NCBI GenBank assembly: GCA_025453305.1
Contig: JALOQO010000040.1
Location: forward strand, 1-5,764
Direction of reading: 5' to 3'
DNA from: Patescibacteria group bacterium
GTDB taxonomy: Bacteria > Patescibacteriota > Saccharimonadia > Saccharimonadales > CAIOMD01
DNA length: 5,764 bases
The position numbers and the translations under genes were made by a program. This document shows, in pieces, positions 1 to 4,656 of this stretch (position 1 is its first letter; every line of letters starts with the position of its first letter). The notes beneath the pieces were generated by a model that was given only the letters and a program-made list of their open reading frames with translations, had not been told where the DNA came from and made no database searches.

Positions 1-69
1 CGCACTACCTTTTTTATTACCTTTTCTATGTAGTGTATCTATGCTCATAAGATGCCCTTTGCTTCTTAG

Positions 70-594
70 ATTTTAGTTTTTATACCCTCATTTATTATTT
101 GGGTATTTAGACCAAGGGGAGAAGAAACAGCTCCACCGCCAAGCAACCCGGAATCTACACAACTTGAAACAGTTAGATACATACAAAGGGGTAGTATAAC
201 CGCTTCAGAAAATCACCAAAGAATAGTGATAACCATTAGCCAATCAGCTAGAAGAATAGACATTTATAGAGGATATGTATCAAGTCCCGAAAAGACCGAA
301 GTATTATCCAATACAGAAGCATCCTACACAGCGTTTTATAACGGTATTAAAAAGACTGGATTTTTTAATGTTCGCGAGTTACCAGCAGGATCTACTTTTG
401 AAAGCTCCTGCCCACTTGGCATTCAGTATCAGTTTTTGGCTGGTGACGATATCGTAGAACCAAAATTAGATAGCTGGACAACTAGTTGTGGAGCCAAAAA
501 CGGTAACTTTGCGGGTAATAGGGGACAAACACACACTATGTTTACTAGGCAAATCCCAGATTACTCTAAAATTATTAGTGGTGTACGACTTTAA
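70..594 (+). CDS. Membrane-anchored/secreted hypothetical protein, 5' end disrupted or non-standard start
   Basis: The frame is open from codon 70 (ATT) to the TAA at 592-594, about 174 residues. The first conventional start in this frame is GTG at 226, but that would cut off clearly protein-like sequence. Upstream of it the frame encodes a hydrophobic stretch (LVFIPSFIIWVF), a positively charged RPRG stop, a Pro/Ser/Thr-rich linker (ETAPPPSNPESTQ) and the start of a beta-rich domain (VRYIQRG). This is the plan of an N-terminally anchored extracytoplasmic protein. Two cysteines (in SSCPLG and TTSCGAK) could form a disulfide. An ATG at 41 in the next frame reads MLIRCPLLLRF and then stops at 74-76; one extra T in the T4 run at 71-74 would join it to this frame and give about 184 residues. 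The fold resembles, from memory, a secreted family common in Saccharibacteria. Function unknown. The domain call is fairly safe and the true start is unresolved. Confidence 0.7.
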   Translation: MLVFIPSFIIWVFRPRGEETAPPPSNPESTQLETVRYIQRGSITASENHQRIVITISQSARRIDIYRGYVSSPEKTEVLSNTEASYTAFYNGIKKTGFFNVRELPAGSTFESSCPLGIQYQFLAGDDIVEPKLDSWTTSCGAKNGNFAGNRGQTHTMFTRQIPDYSKIISGVRL

Positions 595-597
595 GGA

Positions 598-606
598 TGA
601 TATAAT
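598..606 (+). promoter_or_regulatory. Extended -10 promoter element for a leaderless CYTH transcript
   Basis: TGATATAAT matches the extended -10 consensus TGnTATAAT exactly. Its last base lies 6 nt before the A of the ATG at 613, so transcription would be expected to start at or next to the start codon. No convincing -35 box is seen 17 nt upstream, which is usual for extended -10 promoters. No Shine-Dalgarno sequence fits between this box and the ATG, in agreement with a leaderless mRNA. The box begins 3 nt after the stop codon of the preceding gene, so the two genes are separately promoted although packed together. Confidence 0.65.
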
Positions 607-612
607 TAGGCA

Positions 613-1290
613 ATGTCCAAAGCCTATGAAGTAGAGATAAAATCTCTACTTAGTTCACAAAAAGATTTAGATTTATTATTACAAAAACTAAAAACTCGTG
701 ACCCGAGCTTAAAATTAATATCAGAATCACACCAATTAAACCATTATTTTATTGGTACTTTTATCAATGGATCTATTAGCCGGTTATCTAATCTAATTAC
801 TAAAGTAGAGGCCCAAGAGCTTACCGAATTAATCGAAAATTGTAAATCGTATAGTGTTAGAACTAGGTTTAGCAACGGCACAGTATATCTAATAGTAAAA
901 GGTTCGCTAGGAAAAAGCTCTGCTATTCATGGTAAAAATAGAGCCGAATTTGAAACAATAGTAAATCTAGATATTGAACAACTTGATAATGTACTATTGC
1001 AATCTGGTTTTATCGTACAGTCAAAGTGGTCAATTAACAGAACCAAGTATAGTTACTTAGGTATTGTGGTTGATTTATGCTTTACGCCGGGTTATGGATT
1101 TTTTGCAGAACTAGAAAAAGTAGTTCACAGCCCCAAAGAAGTTAAAATGGCAGAGCAAGAAATTGATAAAATTATGCAAGAATTAGGATTAATAGAGCTA
1201 GATCAAAACAAACTGGACAAGATGTTTGATTATTACAATAAGAATTGGCAAAAGTATTACAAAACCAAAAAATATTTTAAGTTGGATTAG
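613..1290 (+). CDS. CYTH-domain protein (class IV adenylate cyclase / thiamine-triphosphatase-like)
   Basis: The 225-residue protein shows the signature of the CYTH superfamily of triphosphate-binding tunnel enzymes. It has the N-terminal ExExK motif (E6, E8, K10), then VRTRF (R83, R85), a lysine in YLIVKG (K96), RAEFE (R110, E112, E114), R143, D154 in VVDLCF, and a closing AELEK (E166, E168). In the family these alternating acidic and basic residues line a beta-tunnel that binds two metal ions and the triphosphate of the substrate. The members include CyaB adenylate cyclases, thiamine triphosphatases and inorganic triphosphatases, and sequence alone does not separate these activities. No signal peptide or membrane segment is visible, so it is probably cytosolic. 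A lysine- and tyrosine-rich tail (residues 206-225) extends beyond the core. The ATG at 613 is supported by the -10 box immediately upstream and by the position of the ExExK motif close to the N terminus. Confidence 0.85.
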   Translation: MSKAYEVEIKSLLSSQKDLDLLLQKLKTRDPSLKLISESHQLNHYFIGTFINGSISRLSNLITKVEAQELTELIENCKSYSVRTRFSNGTVYLIVKGSLGKSSAIHGKNRAEFETIVNLDIEQLDNVLLQSGFIVQSKWSINRTKYSYLGIVVDLCFTPGYGFFAELEKVVHSPKEVKMAEQEIDKIMQELGLIELDQNKLDKMFDYYNKNWQKYYKTKKYFKLD

Positions 1291-1313
1291 TTAATGTTAT
1301 GGGTAATTAAATA

Positions 1314-1319
1314 TATAAT
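1314..1319 (+). promoter_or_regulatory. -10 box for a leaderless HAD-hydrolase transcript
   Basis: A perfect TATAAT ends 6 nt before the ATG at 1326, the same spacing as the box in front of the CYTH gene. A weak -35 candidate (TTAATG, 1291-1296) lies 17 nt upstream. The 35-nt gap between the genes contains no Shine-Dalgarno sequence near the ATG, so a leaderless start is the simplest reading. Confidence 0.6.
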
Positions 1320-1325
1320 TACGAT

Positions 1326-1910
1326 ATGATAAAGGCTGTTATATTTGATTTTTTTGGAGTGATAGGCGAATCTACTTATCAACATATAGCTCAAAAATAT
1401 AAATTAAATAGCAAACAACTTGTTGAGTTAACAGATTTACATAAAACATATGATAACGGTTTTATTAACGAAACCGATTTTTTAAAAACCTATGCAGAAA
1501 TTATCGCTGTTGATTACGACTGGTTTATGAAAGAGTACCAACATATGCTAAACGATTTTAAGACATCTCATGCTGTTTTATCGTATGCTAAAGATCTTAA
1601 AAATAACTATAAAGTCGGGTTGTTAAGCAATGTTGCAGATAGATCTTACAAACAGTTCATAGAGCCAATAAAAGATCAATTTGATGTAGTTGTGACATCT
1701 TATCAGGTACAGCTAGCCAAGCCAGATATAGAAATTTATCAAATAACAGCCAATAAATTGGGTGTTGATGTGTCGGAATGTGTGATGGTAGATGACAACA
1801 GCGTAAATTGCCAAGGCGCAATATCTGCTGGTATGCAGGCGATGGCGATACATTTTGTTGATATAGATTTATTAAAAGCAGATTTAAGTAGGTTGCTAAA
1901 AAATAGCTAA
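1326..1910 (+). CDS. HAD-superfamily (subfamily IA) hydrolase
   Basis: This 194-residue protein carries the four HAD motifs in order. Motif I is the N-terminal FDFFGVI with the nucleophile Asp8; motif II is LLSN with Ser101; motif III is Lys132 in LAKPD; motif IV is the acidic pair Asp156-Asp157 in VMVDDN. A helical C1 cap of about 65 residues sits between motifs I and II, as in subfamily IA phosphatases and dehalogenases. Most HAD phosphatases have Asp at the nucleophile +2 position as general acid/base; here that residue is Phe10. Gly or other residues occur there in some family members, so activity is possible but the substrate cannot be predicted; a small phosphorylated metabolite is the default guess. 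It looks soluble and cytosolic. The start is supported by the TATAAT box just upstream and by motif I falling at residues 7-13. Its TAA directly abuts the stop of the convergent gene. Confidence 0.85.
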   Translation: MIKAVIFDFFGVIGESTYQHIAQKYKLNSKQLVELTDLHKTYDNGFINETDFLKTYAEIIAVDYDWFMKEYQHMLNDFKTSHAVLSYAKDLKNNYKVGLLSNVADRSYKQFIEPIKDQFDVVVTSYQVQLAKPDIEIYQITANKLGVDVSECVMVDDNSVNCQGAISAGMQAMAIHFVDIDLLKADLSRLLKNS

Positions 1911-1939
1911 CTATCCAATAGTTATTCGTAGTTTTTTAG
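1896..1939. terminator. Possible bidirectional terminator between convergent genes
   Basis: A perfect 7-bp stem (TAACTAT/ATAGTTA, 1908-1914 and 1918-1924) with a CCA loop covers the abutting stop codons. Outer 8-nt arms, CTAAAAAA (1896-1903) and TTTTTTAG (1932-1939), are complementary and would give a U-tract to the transcript on either strand. The stem is AT-rich and so weak, and both arms lie partly in coding sequence. This makes it a candidate only. Confidence 0.4.
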
Positions 1940-2147
1940 TTATGCCACACCGGCTAACAACATCTAGCTGGCGCATTCTAAGTTCGGTAGCAATTATGCC
2001 ATTTGGTACTTTACACCATAATATATCACCGTTGATGCTGATTTTGGGAGTTACATTAAAAATCTCCTCACAATAAGCTCTAAGGGCAGAAATTTCTGTA
2101 GGTTCGTCTAAATTCTTTTTTACTAGTAAATCTTTTAGGCTATCCAT
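1911..2147 (-). CDS. Small DUF721/DciA-like protein (tentative)
   Basis: The ORF reads from an ATG at 2145-2147 to a TAG at 1911-1913 and gives 78 residues. The N terminus (MDSLKDLLVKK) is amphipathic, followed by a helix (EISALRAYCEEIFN), a short beta section (PKISINGDILWCKVPNG), a helix rich in Leu and Arg (IIATELRMRQLDVVSR) and a final strand (KKLRITIG). The pattern of a strand, an Ala/Leu/Arg helix and a closing strand resembles the C-terminal DUF721 region of DciA, a replicative-helicase loader. I recall short versions of it in CPR genomes. The match is by pattern only and the function is therefore open. It has no Shine-Dalgarno sequence and no clear -10 box at leaderless distance; the heptad array begins only 7 nt upstream of its start codon, so its promoter must lie within or beyond that array. 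Confidence 0.65.
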   Translation of the reverse strand: MDSLKDLLVKKNLDEPTEISALRAYCEEIFNVTPKISINGDILWCKVPNGIIATELRMRQLDVVSRCGITKKLRITIG

Positions 2148-2154
2148 ATATTTT

Positions 2155-2238
2155 AGGGTACAGGGTTTAGGGTGCAGGGTAAAGGGTGAACAGTGAACAG
2201 TTGACAGTAAACAGTGGACAGTGAACAGTTGACGGTTA
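2155..2238 (+). repeat. Twelve-unit heptanucleotide tandem array in the intergenic spacer
   Basis: The 84 bp split cleanly into twelve 7-nt units without a single slip in register. Units 1-5 fit AGGGTNN, units 6-11 fit ACAGTNN and unit 12 is ACGGTTA. The A at position 1 and GT at positions 4-5 are invariant, while the last two bases vary. The array has two homogenised halves that switch type at 2190. Similar heptameric arrays (STRR sequences) are known from cyanobacterial spacers. The rest of the spacer, 2239-2397, shows no gene or strong structure apart from the ribosome-binding site of the next gene; TATAAA at 2341-2346 is a weak possible -10 box. Confidence 0.9.
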
Positions 2239-2381
2239 AAAACGGGCGGTAAGTTCTGGTTGGATTAATAGTCGATAGGCTTTAAGCTGTGGTATTTGAA
2301 GTGTTATTGGTGTCAAAAATATTCAGCCAAAAACCATTGTTATAAATTTACCAAAAATCAATACTAGTCATTACCAATTAA

Positions 2382-2388
2382 AGAAAGG
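2382..2388 (+). promoter_or_regulatory. Shine-Dalgarno sequence of the 331-residue gene
   Basis: AGAAAGG lies 9 nt before the ATG at 2398, a normal ribosome-binding distance. It is the only convincing Shine-Dalgarno sequence in the window and fixes this start. It also implies a transcript with a real 5' leader, unlike the leaderless genes on either side. Confidence 0.6.
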
Positions 2389-2397
2389 TTTAAAGAA

Positions 2398-3393
2398 ATG
2401 TCGAAAGAGACCCCAGGAACATTATTATTAGACGAAGCATTGAGTAGGCAAGTATATGAAGGCGCAAAACCAGTTTATCCGTGGGCTAGAACTCTTGGCT
2501 TGTTTACAAGAATAGTTGCTGGTTTGAGTGTGGATTATAATATTAATAGATTTGCTGCTGGCAACACAGCTGGTTTGCTAGTTGAATACAAGAGTGCTCT
2601 AGATGATCCAGAAGTACGAAGACAAATAATAGATCGATTATTTGGTTCACCTGAACCCGATCCTAAGCTTAAGATTTTGGGTGATACTATGGCTCTGGGT
2701 AGATATAATGGTAACGCCGGCAGAGAGTTTAATAATATATTTCCTTTTCGTTTTCCTTCTGCTAGGGAACTTGTAGACAAGGTAAAAGAAACTGGTGATC
2801 AAGAATTAGCATTGAGAGCTTTGCATTCTGTAAATAAGACCCCCCCTCTTACCAATAATCCAATAGTCGCAGAGTGGGCGGTTGCATTAAGCCCAGTCGT
2901 TGGGGTAGATCAAAGATCAGATCTTTACGAAATGGTTAGGAGTACTAGATTCACAATAAGTAGAGTTGAGGCTAGTAGCCGCAATAGTGTTATCGATCTA
3001 AAGCCAAAAATTATATTTGATATTAAGGCGGACCTAGAAATACGTAAAGCAATGTTAGAAGCAATTAAAAAAGCTGTTGAAGAAAGTAGTTTAGATGTGG
3101 TGGTTAGTCAGTGGTTAAATACTTTAGAATTAATTGCCCTATCGGCCGATGATCCGCTAGCTTCTATTTGCTTAGGCTATCTAGGGTTTACGGGAAGCCC
3201 AGAAGAGTTTAGAGCTAAAATACAAGAGGATAGAATAGCTTCACAAAAGAGAGCGGAAATTATTTTTTCGCAAGATCTTATTAAAACAAAAGCAGAATTA
3301 GAAACAGCGAGAAGACTTGATGAGATTATGGAAGTAGAAAGGAGAGCAATGGTTGAGCAGGTTGTAAATAATGCCTTTGGCGAGGGTGGCTAA
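2398..3393 (+). CDS. Hypothetical protein, 331 residues, helical
   Basis: I do not recognise this protein. It is a full-length ORF with a Shine-Dalgarno-supported ATG and a TAA stop. It has no signal peptide and no membrane segment; the longest hydrophobic stretches are short (LNTLELIALSADDPLASICLG around 242-262). The sequence is predicted to be mostly helical and soluble. The final part, about residues 267-326 (from SPEEFRAKI onward), is strongly charged with a Glu/Arg/Lys/Ala pattern typical of a long helix or short coiled coil, and it ends in a flexible GEGG. No catalytic motif, Walker box, zinc site or nucleic-acid-binding signature could be picked out. It stands alone between a repeat-bearing spacer and mutM with its own apparent leader, so neighbours give no functional hint. 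A run of seven C residues (2840-2846) lies within the coding sequence. Confidence 0.8.
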   Translation: MSKETPGTLLLDEALSRQVYEGAKPVYPWARTLGLFTRIVAGLSVDYNINRFAAGNTAGLLVEYKSALDDPEVRRQIIDRLFGSPEPDPKLKILGDTMALGRYNGNAGREFNNIFPFRFPSARELVDKVKETGDQELALRALHSVNKTPPLTNNPIVAEWAVALSPVVGVDQRSDLYEMVRSTRFTISRVEASSRNSVIDLKPKIIFDIKADLEIRKAMLEAIKKAVEESSLDVVVSQWLNTLELIALSADDPLASICLGYLGFTGSPEEFRAKIQEDRIASQKRAEIIFSQDLIKTKAELETARRLDEIMEVERRAMVEQVVNNAFGEGG

Positions 3394-3431
3394 AAGTATT
3401 AATATTTTGTAGTTGATTAACTTGTTAAACT

Positions 3432-3446
3432 GTTATTAGCAATAAC
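3432..3446 (+). terminator. Weak hairpin after the 331-residue gene
   Basis: GTTATT (3432-3437) and AATAAC (3441-3446) form a perfect 6-bp stem with an AGC loop, followed by TTTATT. It lies about 40 nt after the preceding stop codon. The stem is AT-rich and the following tract is not a clean T-run, so termination here is only possible. Confidence 0.2.
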
Positions 3447-3485
3447 TTTATTGACTAAACGAACCGGTTATATTTCTAAATACGA

Positions 3486-3491
3486 TATACT
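3486..3491 (+). promoter_or_regulatory. -10 box for a leaderless mutM-holA transcript
   Basis: TATACT ends 7 nt before the ATG at 3499, close to the 6-nt spacing seen before the CYTH and HAD genes. No Shine-Dalgarno sequence precedes the ATG. A TTGACT at 3451 looks like a -35 box but is 29 nt away from this -10, too far to pair with it. The box supports 3499 as the start codon and would drive both mutM and holA. Confidence 0.5.
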
Positions 3492-3498
3492 AAACTGT

Positions 3499-4656
3499 AT
3501 GCCGGAGTTGCCAGAGGTTGAGACAGTTAGAGTTGGTTTAAAAAAATTAATAGTCGGTAAGATTGTTAGTGGTGTTTCTTATGATTGGCAAAAATCTTTT
3601 CCAAATTCTAAGCAAGACGTACAAACTTTTTTAATAAGTGCAATAATTACCGATGTTCGCAGAAGAGCCAAGGTATTAATTATAGATTTATCTACAAAAT
3701 ATAGTTTAGTTATACATTTAAAAATGACAGGCCAACTTGTTTTTGTACCGGTGGTACAAAAACAAGAGGGTTTAGGGGTTAGGAACTGGGAACTGGGAAA
3801 AAACAATTTTGCCCCATTACCTATTACCCGATCCCCATACCCACCTGCTGAAAGCAGGTTTGGAGCAGGCCATCCAAACGATAGTTTAATTGGCAAACTG
3901 CCAGATAAATCAACAAGAGTAACTATTGAATTTTCAGACAAATCTCATTTGTATTTTAATGATCAAAGAAAGTTTGGCTGGATGCGACTAGTACCAACCG
4001 AGATAATTGATTTGTATGCCACGGGTTCTATGCTTGAGTCGAGTGCAAGGCGTCAGGGAAGCGCGCAGAAAGCGGTACATACGGTACCGCGAGCGATCAC
4101 TGGAGCTGGCAACGCAGCAATCGCTCAAGAGCTTTCGCGGCCAAGTAAGCTTGAATTAGTTGCAGGCAAAAGCGGCATAGAGGCCGTGGTAGATTTTATG
4201 AAAAAGGTTGGCCCAGAACCTCTAGAATCTGATTTTACTTATAGTATTTTTGTAAACCAGCTAATGCATCGTAAAAAGAGCCAAATTAAACCAGTTTTAA
4301 TAGATCAAACTGTGATTGCTGGTATAGGTAATATTTATGCCGACGAATCTTTGTTTATGGCGGGTATACACCCCGAATCTAATGTTTATAAAATACCCAA
4401 GACTAAATTAAAAATACTGCACCGTGCAATAATTGATGTACTTAATCTAAGTATCGAAAAAGGCGGATCAACAGACAGAAATTATGTAAATGCAGAGGGT
4501 AAAAAGGGTAGCTACATAGAATTTGCCAAAGTCTTTAGACAAGAAAACCAGCCTTGCCCTAACAATTGCGGTAAAATAATAACCAAGATACGAGTTGCCG
4601 GGAGGGGAACTCATATTTGTGTTAAATGTCAGAAAAGGTACCCAAAGCAAAATTAA
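3499..4656 (+). CDS. mutM: Formamidopyrimidine-DNA glycosylase (Fpg/MutM) with two in-frame inserts
   Basis: MutM removes oxidised purines such as 8-oxoguanine and FapyG and nicks the abasic site. The start is ATG 3499, because the mature enzyme needs Pro2 as nucleophile (MPELPEVE); the longer frame from 3451 is not used. Catalytic and binding residues are present: Pro2, Glu3, Glu6, Lys58 (RRAK), void-filling Met76, Arg157 and Phe159 (DQRKFG), Asn278 (GIGNIYADE), and Arg369 in the zinc-finger hairpin (AGRGTH). The finger cysteines are 353, 357, 374 and 377, with an unusual CX3C first pair. At 385 residues it is over 100 longer than the usual 270-280. The excess lies in two blocks: about residues 88-123, in the N-terminal beta-sandwich between FVP and GHPN, and about 173-231, in the hinge before the H2TH domain (KKVGPEPL). 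Both are loop sites, so a working enzyme is plausible. The stop directly abuts holA. Confidence 0.96.
   Translation: MPELPEVETVRVGLKKLIVGKIVSGVSYDWQKSFPNSKQDVQTFLISAIITDVRRRAKVLIIDLSTKYSLVIHLKMTGQLVFVPVVQKQEGLGVRNWELGKNNFAPLPITRSPYPPAESRFGAGHPNDSLIGKLPDKSTRVTIEFSDKSHLYFNDQRKFGWMRLVPTEIIDLYATGSMLESSARRQGSAQKAVHTVPRAITGAGNAAIAQELSRPSKLELVAGKSGIEAVVDFMKKVGPEPLESDFTYSIFVNQLMHRKKSQIKPVLIDQTVIAGIGNIYADESLFMAGIHPESNVYKIPKTKLKILHRAIIDVLNLSIEKGGSTDRNYVNAEGKKGSYIEFAKVFRQENQPCPNNCGKIITKIRVAGRGTHICVKCQKRYPKQN
3736..3766 (+). repeat. Perfect 14-bp inverted repeat in mutM at the start of insert 1
   Basis: CTTGTTTTTGTACC (3736-3749) and GGTACAAAAACAAG (3753-3766) are exact reverse complements around a GGT loop. 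The left arm encodes the conserved QLVFVP strand of MutM and the right arm encodes VVQKQE, where the family similarity is lost. The heptad units start at the next base. The right arm may be a copied inverse of the left, created when insert 1 arrived. Confidence 0.85.
3767..3859 (+). repeat. Insert 1 of mutM: opposed heptad blocks plus hairpin
   Basis: From 3767 to 3801 there are five G-rich 7-nt units (for example AGGGTTT, AGGAACT, GGGAACT), in the style of the intergenic array. From 3812 to 3846 there are five C-rich units (for example CCCCATT, ACCCGAT), which are the same style on the opposite strand. They are followed by a perfect hairpin, ACCTGCT-GAA-AGCAGGT (3843-3859). A further 7-bp pair, GTTTGGA (3858-3864) and TCCAAAC (3873-3879), links the insert end to conserved codons for HPND. 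The segment is read through in frame as low-complexity protein (GVRNWELG, RSPYPPAES). TAG triplets in the array at 3773 and 3780 fall out of frame. Confidence 0.75.
4015..4191 (+). mobile_element. Insert 2 of mutM: GC-rich multi-hairpin element
   Basis: This block separates VPTEIID from FMKKVGPEPL, which are close together in ordinary MutM proteins. A core of 127 nt (4019-4145) is about 60% GC by hand count and strikingly richer than its AT-rich surroundings. It holds several inverted repeats: GCGGTAC/GTACCGC (4072-4078, 4084-4090), GAGCGAT/ATCGCTC (4091-4097, 4120-4126), GAAAGC/GCTTTC (4068-4073, 4131-4136), and a terminal pair CCACGG/CCGTGG (4019-4024, 4184-4189). Apart from a two-base overlap these can fold together as a branched structure. 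It encodes about 59 residues rich in Ala, Arg and Ser (for example SARRQGSAQKAVHTVPRA). There is no transposase, so it would be a non-autonomous element. Boundaries are approximate. Confidence 0.6.

Noticed and set aside
41..76. Programmed -1 frameshift at the T-run before the secreted protein
   Set aside because: The site A-TTT-TAG does not match a standard slippery heptamer; slipping back would mispair the first codon base. An indel or alternative start is simpler.
275..457. Overlapping + strand ORF of 60 codons inside the first gene
   Set aside because: It is a different frame of a gene with coherent domain sequence and has no ribosome-binding site.
226..594. GTG at 226 as the start of the first gene
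   Set aside because: The same frame stays open back to 70 and encodes a membrane anchor, a linker and the first strand of the domain, so the GTG start would remove real protein sequence.
2156..2186. Telomere-like repeat
   Set aside because: A TTTAGGG-like unit appears, but the array is short, internal, and varies at two of seven positions, so the likeness is superficial.
2155..2238. CRISPR array
   Set aside because: The units are only 7 nt and contiguous, with no spacers of 25-40 nt and no cas genes.
2535..2780. Reverse-strand ORF of 81 codons
   Set aside because: It lies inside the 331-residue gene, has no ribosome-binding site or recognisable motif, and is best explained as a shadow.
3451..3498. 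N-terminal extension of MutM from TTG 3451
   Set aside because: MutM requires the proline directly after the initiator methionine as nucleophile, and a -10 box lies in the extension.
3579..3941. Reverse-strand ORF of 120 codons opposite mutM
   Set aside because: It is the antisense of a certain mutM frame and shows no family signature.
4468..4650. Reverse-strand ORF of 60 codons opposite the MutM zinc finger
   Set aside because: Shadow frame of conserved mutM codons, with no independent support.
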